A stretch of 64,000 bases of DNA, taken from Lycium barbarum. Taxonomy: Eukaryota; Streptophyta; Magnoliopsida; Solanales; Solanaceae. Location: assembly GCF_019175385.1 (NCBI RefSeq), contig NC_083346.1, positions 60,851,821 to 60,915,820 on the forward strand, given 5' to 3'. The stretch's first letter is position 1. Every line of letters begins with the position of its first letter. Shown here piece by piece: positions 21,655-32,765 of the stretch. Both the position numbers and the translations under genes were made by a program. The notes beneath the pieces were generated by a model that ran no database searches, had not been told where the DNA came from, and was given only the letters and a program-made list of their open reading frames with translations.

Positions 21655-22914
21655 TTGGCTGGAGGCCAAGATCTCGAGTCTTCTCCTGACGAGGTTACAG
21701 GTATATTATCGGTATTTTCTCATGATGTATATGCTTTGATTGATCCGGGCTCCACATTGTCATATGTTACTCCATTTATTGCGTGTCGATTTAGAGTCAA
21801 GCCGGAGTCTACTAAACCTTTTGAGGTGTCAACACCCGTGGGTGAATCAGGAATAGCTAGCCGAGTATATAGAAATTGTATGATTGTGATTTGTGATCGT
21901 CGTACTATGATCAACTTGCATGAGTTAGAAATGGTGGATTTTGATGTTATTATGGGCATGGATTGGTTGGCTTCTTGTTATGCCAATGTTGATTGTAGAA
22001 TGAAAATGGTTCGTTTCCAATTTCCGGCAGAACCAGTCTTAGAATGGAAAGGGAATACGGCGTCACCAAAATGTAGGTTTATTTCCTATCTAAAGGCAAA
22101 GCAAATGATCACGAATGGTTTCATTTATCATCTAGTTCGGGTTCAAGATGTAGAAGCTGAATCACCGACTCTTCAGTCAGTTCCTGTAGTGAATGAATTT
22201 CCGGATGTGTTCCCGGAAGAACTTCCAGGCCTTCCTCCCGAGTGGGATATTGATTTTGCTATTGATGTATTGCCAAGCACTAAGCCTATATCTATTCCTC
22301 CCTATAGAATGGCACCCGTAGAATTGAAAGAGTTGAAGGAGCAGTTGAAAGACTTGCTTTATAAAGGCTTTATTAGGCCTAGTTCATCCCCGTGGGAAGC
22401 ACCCGTATTGTTCGTCCGAAAGAAAGATGGATCTTTGAGAATGTGCATTGATTATCGGCAATTGAATCAGGTGGCGATTAAGAACAAGTATCCTCTTCCG
22501 AGGATTGATGACTTATTTGATCAATTGCAAGGCGCCAAATGGTTTTCAAAGATTGATTTGAGGTCTGGGTATCACCAAGTGAGAGTTAGGGAGAAAGACA
22601 TCCCTAAGACAGCCTTTAGAACAAGATATGGTCTTTTTGAGTTCCGGGTAATGTCGTTTGGGTTAACTAATGCACCGGTAGTATTTATGGATTTGATGAA
22701 CAATGTGTTCAGGCCTTTCCTAGATTTGTTTGTGATTGTATTCATCGACGATGGCTTGGTATATTCTAGATCCGTGGGAGAACATGTGGATCATTTGCGT
22801 ACTATCCTTAGAGTTCTTCGAACTTGAGAGTTGTTTGCAAAGTTTTCCAAATGCGAGTTTTGGTTGAACTTAGTGGCATTTCTGGGGCACATTGTTGCCG
22901 CCGATGGTATTTGA
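21655..22914 (+). pseudogene. pol: TE-D protease and reverse transcriptase
   Basis: 390 open codons. PR has [12 protein letters not shown] (Asp at residue 30) and [13 protein letters not shown]. The linker reads [18 protein letters not shown] has [42 protein letters not shown] and FIDD at about residues 363-366, with Gly after FIDD instead of the usual Ile. Two stops (22825 and 22912) are both Arg CGA-to-TGA changes inside otherwise conserved sequence (VLRTREL, GIRVDS). This is one of the better-preserved RT copies in the window. Confidence 0.9.
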
Positions 22915-23583
22915 GTGGATAGTCAAAAGATTGAGGCCGTGAAGACTTGGCCAAGGCCCACAACTCCTATAGAGGTTCGTAGCTTTCTAGGCTTAGCAGG
23001 TTATTACATGAGATTTGTAGAGGGTTTTTCTTCTATTTCTGCACCACTCACAAAGCTGACCCGGAAATCAGCAAAGTTTCAATGGACAGATGCTTGTGAA
23101 TGTAGCTTCCAAGAGTTGAAGGGTAGATTGACTTCTGCCCCAGTCTTGACACTTCCAGAAGGATTGGAAGGATATGTTGTTTATTGCGATGATTCAGGTA
23201 TTGGGCTAGGTTGTGTATTGATGCAACATGGTAAAGTGATTGCGTATACTTCAAGGCAATTATGGAAACATGAGCAGAATTATCCGACCCACGATCTAGA
23301 ATTGGCCGCAGTGGTTCATGCATTAAAGATATGAAGACACTATCTATATGGTGTCCATGTGGATATTTATACGGATCATAAGAGTCTTCAGTATATCTTC
23401 AAGCAGAAAGAGTTGAATTTACGGCAACGACGATGGTTGGAATTGCTAAAAGATTATGATGTTGATATCTTATATCACCCCGGAAAGGCAAATGTTGTAG
23501 CTGATGCTCTTAGCCGCAGATATATGGGAATTTTATGTGATGTACGACCAGAGAAGAAAGAAATGGCTCCTGAGCTCCAGTAG
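22915..23583 (+). pseudogene. pol: TE-D RT tail and RNaseH
   Basis: [29 protein letters not shown] joins RT to RNaseH. RNaseH has [33 protein letters not shown] and [10 protein letters not shown], with catalytic Asp, Glu and Asp present. A Trp-to-TGA stop at 23332-23334 splits it. CAG-to-TAG at 23581-23583 ends the frame before integrase. Confidence 0.88.
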
Positions 23584-25107
23584 CTAGCTAGCCTAGGAGT
23601 TCGAGTAGTGGACTCAGGTAGCAGGGAGCTACTATTCAGAATTTAGCAGTCTCGTCGCTAGTAGCAGAAGTGAAAGAGAGACAATACGAAGATTCCATGC
23701 TAATGCAGTACAGAGATACACTTCCTCAGGAAGGGGAGTCATCATTTGATATCTCAGGAGACGGAGTTCTCCGATGCCGAGGTAGATTATGTGTTCCCAA
23801 TGTGGCAGGTCTACGCCACCAGATATTGAGAGAAGCTCATTGTTCCCGTTATTCTGTTAACCCCGGAGCGATGAAAATGTATCATGACCTTAAGTCTATA
23901 TATTGGTGGAATGGAATGAAGAAAGATATAGCGAAATTCGTAGCTCAATGTCCCAATTGTCAACAAGTGAAAATCGAGCACCAGAAGCTGGGTGGATTGT
24001 TGCAAGCTATAGAAATACCAACTTGGAAGTGGGAAGTGATTAATATGGATTTCATTACAGGTTTACCCCGTTCTCGACGCAAGTACGATTCTATATGGGT
24101 GATTGTAGATAGGCTCACAAAGTCAGCTCATTTCTTACCGGTCAGGACGACCTATGTGGCAGAAGATTATGCAAATCTTGATCTTGAAGAGATAGTGAGA
24201 CTCCATGGTGTTCCAGTATCTATTATCTCCGACAGAGGAACTCAGTTTACGGCTAATTTTTGGAAGTCTTTCCAAGAGGGTCTAGGGACCCAACTGAGCC
24301 TTAACACGGCATTTCACCGGCAGACCGATGGGCAAGCTGAACGCACCATTCAGACTCTTGAAGATATATTGCGGGCATGTATGATAGATTTTGGAGGTAA
24401 GGGATGACCATTTTCCACTCATTGAGTTTGCTTACAATAACAGTTATCATTCAAGCATTCAAATGGCATCGTATGAAGCTTTATATGGGCGAAAGTGTAG
24501 ATCCCCAATTGGGTGGTTTGAAACAGGAGAGACTAAGTTGATAAGGCCAGACTTGGTCCAGCAAGCCATAGAGAAGGTTAAGCTCATACAAGATCGGTTG
24601 TTAGCATCCCAAAGTCGTCAAACGTTCTATGCGGATAATCGTCGAAGAGACTTAGAGTTTCAAGTGAAAGATTGGGTGTTCTTGAAAGTGTCGCCAATAA
24701 AAGGCGTTATGAGATTTGGCAAAAAGGGGAAGCTTAGTCCCCGGTATATTGGTCCTTATGAGATTGTGCGAAAGATAGGCAAAGTGGCCTATAAGTTAGA
24801 TTTACCTCCGGATTTGGAGTCAATCCATCCAGTTTTCCATGTCTCGATGCTTCGAAAATGTGTTGGAGATCCTACTAAGATCGTGCCAATAAGTGATGTG
24901 CAAATGACAGAAAAGTTGACTTATGAAGAGGTACCCATTGTCATACTAGACAGGCAAGTACAGAGGCTTAGAAACAAAGAGGTGGCCTCAGTTAAGGTTC
25001 TATGGAGAAGCAGTAAACGAGAAGAGATAACACGGGAAGCGGAAGAAAGTATGCGATCCAGATACCCGCATCTATTTCAGCCCTTGGAGGAGATCCAAGA
25101 TGAGACG
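23584..25107 (+). pseudogene. pol: TE-D integrase and chromodomain-like tail
   Basis: After a 1-base loss near 23625 the frame reads KERQYEDSML, then the zinc domain (EAHCSRYSV, MYHDL, CPNCQQ) and the core with all three catalytic positions kept: NMDFITGLP, ISDRGTQFT and DGQAERTIQTLE. A 1-base loss at about 24400 shifts frame. It continues as [45 protein letters not shown] and the tail ILDRQVQRL, VKVLWRSSKREE and SRYPHLFQ. The original stop codon has been lost, so the frame runs on to 25233 in non-coding sequence. Confidence 0.9.
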
Positions 25108-25288
25108 TCAAAGATTATAATGTATGTATGTTTTCCTTTTATGCTTTTGGGTCGTGTGTGGCCAAATTTTATTGCTATTTTGTTGTGGCCCTGTGAGGCA
25201 TCGATATTATGGGTTGTTGTGACAGGATGGTAGTGCCATATTATAGGGGAGACTCTGGCAAAATTTTTAAACAATCCCCAAAGACTTT

Positions 25289-25333
25289 AACATTCGAGGA
25301 TGAATGTTGCTAAGGGGGGGGGGGGGGGGAGAA
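25289..25333 (+). promoter_or_regulatory. TE-D hairpin and polypurine tract with 16-G run
   Basis: AACATTCG-AGGA-TGAATGTT (25289-25308) is followed by gctaa and an uninterrupted run of 16 G (25314-25329), then agaa and the LTR. Other elements have six or seven G here, so the run has expanded, or is an assembly artefact. Confidence 0.85.
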
Positions 25334-27868
25334 TTTTACACCTCGAAAAATCTTTCGTTGTTGCACGAGCGAATGAACTAGTGAGGAGTACGAGTATACG
25401 ATATTTTCATAAGTAAGAAATGACAATTGATGACCCTAAGTAAGATCTCAAAGGCATCCGATGTTAGACGAGAAAGTTGGCCAAGAGAAGGCAAGCCATA
25501 CGATAGGTATCAGGAAGGAAATACGAGTAACGATTTAACGAGTGTTAATAAGGTTCCATAAGGATTGGAGATCAAACAAATCGACGAAACGGACTTCGGA
25601 ACCACTGGGGGTTATATGGCCAAACATACTGGTCGTATAAATTATACGGTCCGTATGTTTGGGACCGTATAATCAGCCCAGAAAGGCAAAAGTTTCTGGA
25701 CCAAATATATGGCTAGACATATGGCCCGTATAAATTATACGGACCGTATGTTGGTCCGTAAATACGGTCGGGACAGATTTTGCTCATTAAATAAAGGGAC
25801 CAAGGTTTATTTCATTTCACTTTTACATCACACCCCTTCTCTCTAAAACATCTCTCTATATTTATTCCACAAGAATTCAAGGATATTTAGTGATCAAAAA
25901 CATAAATCAAGTGAATCATGTGTAAGAAAACCCATTAAAGATCATACAAGTCAAGAAATGTCATTGGAGATGAACTAGGGTTTTTGCTCAAGTGGAGTAT
26001 TATCAACTAAAGCTTGTTCCTAAGACATCTAAGGTAAGATTTATGATGTTTCTATGTTGTTTAAGGTATTTAAGAGTTGAAATACTTGGATTATTGAAAG
26101 GTATGGAAAAATGGGTCATGAATGTGGAATAGTGCCATTTTAAGAAATAGTTTGAATTGAGTTATGAGTCTTAATGTATTGTGATGTAAATATATTATAA
26201 ATGATGTTGAGAACATGAGATGAGAAATGTATGTGAATGTACATAGTCGTGTGTTATAGCCATGGATATGGATAATTGAAAGTAAGTCTAGAAATGTGGA
26301 TAATGTGGATGAATAATGATTATTGTTATGGTATTGCAAATGTATTATTGACGTTTGGGATTTGATATACGTTATGGAGGAACGTCGTATAAATAAAGGA
26401 GATGATGTCTGATTTTCTCTAGTTTCAGTCATGTATGCTAGTTATCGATTCTAATATGAGTATGCACTTCAATGAAGGTAGAACGTGAGCCTTGAAGGAG
26501 AACGTACAAGTGATAGAATAGTTGCACGGAAAGGTATGTAAGGCTAACCCTTCTTTCATAAGGCATGGTTCTTTGGCCAAATGTCTAAATCTTCTATGAG
26601 ACTATGCTATCCTTCAAATGAATTGATCTTCCGAGCTAGTAAGCTCACGATTCTTGATATGCCACGATTGTACTAAGTTCCTCGTATGACGAGTAGGCCT
26701 ATCGATGTAGATGAGATGAATGACGATAATAGTGATAATGATATTGATGATGACTATAATGGTAATAATGATGACGATAACGATGACGATTATGATAATG
26801 ATGCAAATAGTAAAGATGCTTATGAGCTATTATGTGTATGTATCTATGTATGACTATTATGGAACCCCGAGCTTATGAGGCCGGGTAAGATATGTAAATA
26901 AGTATGTATATGATTACGTAACGCGCACACACCTCTGCAGATGGTACGGATAACCCTGACGCCTTGGTAGGGCTAGGTAGATGTAACCCTGAAGCCTTGG
27001 TAGGGGCAGGTATGAGTAACCTTGAGCCTTGGTTGGCCAAGTATCTATGAAACACCGATCCTGCATGGTCGGGTATGCTATGTAAATGCTATGTATATGA
27101 TGTGATTATGTATATGATATGGATACGAGTATGCATACGAACATGATACGATATGAATGTGAATAAGGGTATGTATACGAATACGAGTGCAAATATGGAA
27201 CGGATAAAATAATGGATGTAAGTACACGAATACGCATTAGAAATGGAAAGTCCTATGAAAGGCAAGTTAGTGCCTATGACGATGGTATCACCATCTCCCA
27301 TCTTGTGCTATTTCTCATGTCGTTCATTATGCTTCTATATTGGTATTGATTATGCTTTACATACTCAGTACATTCTTCGTACTGACGTCCTTTTGTTTGT
27401 GGATGCTGCGTCATGCCCGCAGGTGCACAGAGAGACAGGCTCGATCCATAGCTATATTCTCAGAGACTACATAGCAGAGCTCCATTTCATTCGGAGCCAT
27501 AACTTTTGGGTGCTTATTCTTTTGTGTACATAGTTATGGGCATAGCAGGGTCCTGTCCCGCTCATGTGATATGTTATACTCTTCTTAGAGGCTCGTAGAC
27601 ATGTGTATATGGTTAGATATGCCTGGCCTTGTCGGCCTATATTTTGTATATCATTTTGATAGCCTTGTCGGCTCATGTACATTGATGTGGCATAGATGCC
27701 AATGACGATATAAAGGCATTGTTGTCCAATGGGACTAGCATGATGAATGAATATAATTATGTGTTTAATTATGTGGCTCACCTAGATGTAAGTATAATTG
27801 TAAGCCAAGAGGTGCCCGGGTGGGCTAGCACCGGGTGCTCGTCGCGACCCTCTACATGGGTCGGGACA
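25334..27868 (+). repeat. TE-D 3' LTR
   Basis: Starts ttttacacctcg (expected tgttacacc, one change) and ends gggtcgggaca; 2535 bp. U3 has the CCGTAT array with the perfect inverted repeat at 25739-25759 and an ATTAAATAAA-like TATA region near 25787. A trinucleotide-rich stretch of GAT/AAT units runs 26719-26815. The triple stem-loop block is 27365-27422, the second hairpin 27544-27562, and two GGCCTTGTCGGCC-type hairpins lie at 27625-27637 and 27661-27673. Confidence 0.9.
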
Positions 27869-28615
27869 ATTCCTCCTTATCGAATGGCTCTAGCAGAATT
27901 GAAAGAGCTAAAGGCACAGTTGAAGGATTTTCTTGAAATAGGGTTTATTAGATCCAGTTCATTGCCATGGGGAGCACCAGTCTTGTTCATGAGGAAGAAT
28001 GATGGTTCTCTACGAATGTGCATTGATTATAGGCAGTTGAACAAGGTGACGATAAAGAACAAATATCCTCTCCCAAGGATTGAAGATTTATTTGATCAAC
28101 TACAGGGTGCCAAGTGGTTTTCTAAAATAGACTTGAGGTCGGGTTATCATCAAGTGAGGGTTAGAGAAGAAGATATTCCTAAAACAGCTTTCAGAACGCG
28201 ACATAGCCATTATGAATTCAGGGTTATGTCATTTGGGTTGACTAATGCTCCGACAGTGTTCATAAATTTAATGAATAATGTATTCTGGCCACTCTTGGAT
28301 TTATTCATGATAGTATTCATTGATGATATTCGAGTATACTCTCGCACAGAATCAGAGCATGCAGATCATTTACGTATCGTTCTTGGAATTCTTCAAGCCC
28401 GAGAATTATATGCAAAATTTTCAAAGTGCGAGTTTTGGATGAATTCTGTAACATTTCTGGGCCATGTTATTTCAGATGATGGTATTCGAGTCGACACTCA
28501 GAAAATTGAAGCTGTGAAGACTTGGCCAAGGCCTACGACGCCTACAGAAGTCCGTAGTTTTTTGGGATTGGCAGGTTACTATAGAAGGTTTGTAGAGGGG
28601 TTTTCCTCTATTTAA
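27869..28615 (+). pseudogene. pol: TE-A reverse transcriptase segment
   Basis: TE-A pol resumes directly after the TE-D LTR at [16 protein letters not shown] motifs are [43 protein letters not shown] and [11 protein letters not shown], followed by [17 protein letters not shown] and [15 protein letters not shown]. Catalytic Asp residues are kept. A TAA at 28613-28615 and a TAG a few codons later (both where TE-D and TE-H read through) end the segment. Confidence 0.87.
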
Positions 28616-29100
28616 GCCGCATTGATGAAGCTAACCTAGAAGTCGGCTAAATTTCAATGGAATGATGCTTGTGAACGCAGCTTCCAAGAGTTGAAGGATA
28701 GACTAACCACAACTCCAGTCTTAACACTTCCAGAAGGGCCAGATGGTTATGTTGTGTATTGGGAATCCTCTGGAATTGGGTTAGGATGCGTATTAATGCA
28801 GCACGGTAAAGTCATTGCTTATGCTTCGAGGCAGCTGCGGAAACATGAAAAGAACTATCCAACTCATGATCTCGAATTGGCTGCATTCATTGATGCATTA
28901 AAGATGTGGAGACATTACTTGTACGGTGTGCATGTCGAGATCTATACAGATCACAAGAGTATTCACTATTCAGTACATTTTCAAACAGAAGGAGTTAAAT
29001 CTGCGGCAGAGGCGGTGGTTAGAGTTATTGAAAGATTACGATGTGAGTATTTTATACCACCCCAGAAAAGCGAATATAGTAGCCGATGCGCTTAGCCGCC
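28616..29100 (+). pseudogene. pol: TE-A RNaseH segment
   Basis: [31 protein letters not shown]: the usual CDASG has become WESSG, so the first catalytic Asp is Glu. THDLELAA and EIYTDHKS remain. An insertion of about 11 bases near 28970 shifts frame. The alternative frame continues [22 protein letters not shown] and IVADALSRR. Confidence 0.85.
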
Positions 29101-30063
29101 GATCAATGGGCAGTTTATACGAAGTTCCTCCGGAAAAGAAAGAATTGATTCATGAGCTCCACCAATTAGCTAACCTTGGAGTACGTGTAATTGATTCGAG
29201 TAGTGCAGGGATTGGCATTAATGATCCCACAGTTTCATCTCTGAATATAGAAGTGAAAGAGCGTCAGTATGAAGATCCTCATTTGTGTCATTACAGAGAA
29301 ACATCTCATGGGAAAGAAAAGTCTCCATTCGAAGTTTCCAAGGATGGGATTCTCATATACCGAGGCAAGCTATGTGTTCCAAATGTCGCAGAATTACGTC
29401 GTAGAATTCTAGAAGAAGCCCATTACTCTCGGTATTCTATTCACCACAGTGCAACAAAGATGTATCACGATCTCAAATTGATATATTGGTAGGATGGCAT
29501 GAAGAAAGACATAGCAGAATTTATAGCCCAATGTCCAAATTGCCAACAAGTAAAGGTCGAACATCAAAAGCCAGGAGGATTATTTCAAGCAATGGAAATT
29601 CCTACTTGGAAATGGGAAGTGATCAACATGGATTTTATTGTGGGGTTACCTCGTTCCCGACGCAAGTATGACTCTATATGGGTGATTGTGGACAGACTCA
29701 CGAAATCAGCCCATTTTCTTCCGGTTAGAACTACCTACTCAGCAGAAGATTATGCAAGGTTGTATCTCAAGGAAATTGTGCGACTCCATGGTATTCCCCT
29801 ATCCATTATCACAGATAAAGGAGCACAGTTTACAGCCATGTTCGGGAAATCCTTTCAAGAAGGCCTAGGTACCCAAGTGAAACTTAGCACAGCATTTCAT
29901 CCGCAGACTGATGGACAAGCCGAACGTACTATACGTAAAAGTCTAGTGGCGAAACAACAACCGGGAAGAAATGACTTGGGAAGCGGAAGAGGAAATGAAA
30001 TCCACATATCCGCACTTATTTCAACCCTCAGGAGAGATTCATGATGAAACACCAAGATTATGA
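29101..30063 (+). pseudogene. pol: TE-A integrase with large internal deletion
   Basis: The zinc domain (EEAHYSRYSIHHSA, MYHDL, CPNCQQ) is cut by Trp-to-TAG at 29490-29492. Core motifs NMDFIVGLP, ITDKGAQFT and TDGQAERTI are present. Directly after AERTI the sequence jumps to the very end of the chromodomain-like tail (WRNNNREEMTW, TYPHLFQPSGE), so about 640 bp present in TE-D are missing. The pol stop TGA is at 30061-30063. Confidence 0.87.
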
Positions 30064-30229
30064 GGTAGGTATGCTTACTTTTCATGCTTTTGGTCGTGTA
30101 TGGCCAATTTACATTACTATTGTGTTGTGGCCCTGTGAGGCAATATTATTATGGGTTGTTGTGACAGGATGGTAGTTCCATATTATAGGGGAAACTCTGG
30201 CAAAATTTTCGTAGAATTCCCGAGTGTCT

Positions 30230-30266
30230 AACATTCGAGGACGAATGTTCCAAAAGGGGGGAAGAA
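30230..30266 (+). promoter_or_regulatory. TE-A hairpin and polypurine tract
   Basis: Perfect inverted repeat AACATTCG-AGGA-CGAATGTT (30230-30249), one base, then the purine tract AAAAGGGGGGAAGAA immediately before the 3' LTR. Confidence 0.88.
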
Positions 30267-30920
30267 TGTTACACCTTGGGAAACTCCACGTTAACGTACA
30301 TCGAATAGGCTAGCAGAGAGCACGATGTATGTGAATTTTTGATAAGTAAGAAATGGCGTTGGCTGACCCTAATCGAGACTAAAAAATAATTAACGTAATG
30401 GAAGAAAGTTGTTAAGGAAAGCAAAGGACATGTTATGTGTCGGGTAAGAATTTGGGCGACGAGTTAATGATGGCGTAATGACGTCTTAGAGAAGAGTGAT
30501 AACGTCCGTTATATTTGTATTGACGTGCTAAACAAGTGTCAAGAAGGTTCCATAAGGATTGGAGATTAAACGAGTCGACGAGAACGAAATCGGAACAACT
30601 GGGCACTATACGGCCCAACATACAGACCATCTAAAATATACTGGCCGTATGTTAGGCCGTATATTTAGCCAAGGGGGACATCACCTACCGGACCAAACAT
30701 ACGGCCACACATATGGCCTGTAAAAAATGTACGGACTGTATGTTGGTCCATACGTCTCGGTCGGGACAACTTTCATGATTTAATATAAGGACCCTCCCTT
30801 CATTTTACTTCATTTCATCTCACTCCTCCACACACCAACAAAACCTCTAGAACCTTCTACATCATTCATCCACAAGGATTCAAGGGAAAACCAAGATCAA
30901 CTACACCAAATCTATGAAAA
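30267..30920 (+). repeat. TE-A 3' LTR, truncated after about 650 bp
   Basis: Aligns base for base with 1754 to about 2408 and then breaks within tctatgaaaa. What follows is RNaseH coding sequence of TE-E. The palindrome array (30608-30754) is present, but the ACGGACC/GGTCCGT repeat has two changes (ACGGACT, GGTCCAT). The missing remainder (about 1.95 kb) was lost in the deletion that joined TE-A to TE-E. Confidence 0.87.
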
Positions 30921-32765
30921 CAAATTGACTTCGGCACCAGTTCTGACACTTCCAGAGGGATTATAGGGCTATGTTATTTATTGTGACGCTTCAGGTGTTG
31001 GGTTAGGTTGTGTCTTGATGCAGCATGGTAAGGTTATAGTTTATGCTTCGAGGCAGTTGAGGAAGCACGGGAAGAATTATCCAACCCATGATCTAGAGTT
31101 AGCCGCGGTGATTCATGCATTAAAGATATGGAGGAACTACTTGTATGGTGTTCATGTTGATATTTGTACGGACCATAAGAGCCTTCAGTATATTTTCAAG
31201 CAGAAGGAGTTGAATTTGCATTAGAGGCGATGGTTAGAGCTACTAAAGGATTATGATGTCAATATCTTGTATCATCCTGGAAAGGCGAAACATAGCAGCC
31301 GATGCCCTTAGCCGCAGATCCATGGGTAGCTTATCTTATGTTCAGCCAGAGAAAATGAAGCTAGTTCATGAGCTTCAGCAGTTAGCTAGACTAAGAGTTT
31401 GATTATTGGCCTCGAGTGATACAAAAGTTACTATTCAGGATTCTGCAGTCTCATCTTTAGCAGCTGAGGCTAAGGAGCGCCAGTACAAGGATCCTTTATT
31501 AGTTCATTATATAGATATAGCTCCTCGGAAAAACAAATTCACCATTCGAGATTACAAGAGACGGAGTCCTTAGATATTGAGGTAGGATATGTGTTCCAGA
31601 TATTGCAGGGTTACGTCGATAGATTATGGGAGAGGCTCACTACTCCTGCTACACTGTTCACGCGGGAACGATGAAGATGTATCAAGACGTCAAAGAGCTT
31701 TATTGGTGGCGCGGAATTAAGAAAGACATAACGGATTTTGTAGCCTAGTGTCCTAACTGTCAGTAGGTGAAGATTGAGCATCAGAAGCCTGGTGGATTAT
31801 TGCAGGCTATTGAGATTCCAACTTGGAAATAGAAAGCAATTAATATGGATTTCATTACAGGCTTACCCCGTTCTCTGCGTATGTTTGATTCCATATGGGT
31901 GATTGTTGATAGACTTACAAAATCAGCCGATTTTCTACCTTTCAGAACTATTTATACAGAATAAGATTATGAGAAGCTTTGTATTAAAGAGATAGTACGA
32001 CTTGATGGTGTTCCGTTATCCATCATCTCCTACAGGGGTGCACAATATACAACTAACTTTAGAGGTAGCTGGGATCATCATTTTTCGCTTATTGAGTTCA
32101 CGTATAATAATAGTTATCACTCCAGTATCCAGATGACCCTGTATGAGGCTTTATGTGGGTGGAAGTGTAGGTCACCTATTGGATGGTTCAAAGTGGGGGA
32201 ATCTAAATTAATAGGGCCAGCTTTGATTCAACAAGCAGTGGATAAGGTCAAGCTTATTTAAGATCAGAGTCTTTAGAAGTCTTATGTAGATAATCATCAG
32301 CGAGATTTAAAATTTCAAGTTGATGACTGGGTGTTCCTGAAGGCATCTCCTATGAAGGGAATTATTATGTTCGGTCAGAAGGGCAAGCATAGTCCTTGGT
32401 ACATAGGGCCTTACAGGATTGTACATAGAGTGGACCAGGTGGCCAATGAATTAGATTTTCCTTCAGACTTAGAATTAGTCCATCCGATCTTCCAGAATCA
32501 TACCCGTTAATGATGTTCAGGTTACCGACCAACTATCGTATGAAGAGGTTCCCATTGCTATACTAGATAGACATGTTCGGAGATTGAGCACTAAGGATGT
32601 AGCTTCAGTTAAAGTCCTTTGGAGGAACAGGAATATCGAGAGATGACTTGGGAAGCCGAGAAAGATATGAAATGCAGGTATCTGCACTTGTTTCCACTCC
32701 CAGAGGATGTTCAAAAAGAAACACCATTATATTTAGGTGCGTAGTCTTTCGTATTCTTATGATTA
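30921..32765 (+). pseudogene. pol: TE-E RNaseH, integrase and tail, heavily degenerate
   Basis: Begins inside RNaseH ([59 protein letters not shown]). More than fifteen stops follow. Integrase traces are CPNCQ-like, NMDFITGLP with the RSLR variant, and GAQYTTNF. There the sequence jumps to RGSWDHHFSLIEF, about 170 bp missing including the region before the catalytic Glu. Near 32490 about 35 bases of the HVSMLRKC region are also missing. Tail traces (TWEAEKDMK, LHLFPLPE) end it. No active product is possible. Confidence 0.85.
32761..32765. repeat. Target-site duplication of TE-F, left copy (gatta)
   Basis: gatta recurs at 54754-54758, flanking TE-F exactly. Confidence 0.92.

Larger units (their letters stand above)
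20349..27868 (+). mobile_element. TE-D: chromovirus in TE-A pol, lacking 5' LTR and leader
   Basis: Contains gag from about codon 20 onward, PR, RT, RNaseH, INT, chromodomain-like tail, polypurine tract and a full 3' LTR. The bases after its LTR (attcc) fit a target duplication inside TE-A's conserved ISIPPYR codons, so it probably inserted whole. A later deletion then removed its 5' LTR and leader together with neighbouring TE-A sequence. Closest relative here is TE-H, in both gag and LTR. Confidence 0.85.
1754..30920 (+). mobile_element. TE-A: Ty3/gypsy chromovirus, split by TE-B and TE-D
   Basis: Parts in order are the 5' LTR 1754-4367, primer site 4372, gag 4574-5291, the TE-B insertion, gag and PR 19366-20348, the TE-D insertion with a flanking deletion, RT-RNaseH-INT 27869-30063, polypurine tract 30251-30266 and a truncated 3' LTR 30267-30920. 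Both LTRs start with the same sequence (tgttacacctt, then a shared cgaataggctagcagag-type stretch), which ties the ends together although 29 kb apart. The 3' LTR breaks off after about 650 bp and is joined to TE-E RNaseH, so the 3' target duplication is lost. Confidence 0.85.

Noticed and set aside
27719..27868. Start codon at 27719 for a 298-codon protein
   Set aside because: The first 50 codons are TE-D LTR sequence; the RT segment begins at the LTR edge (27869).
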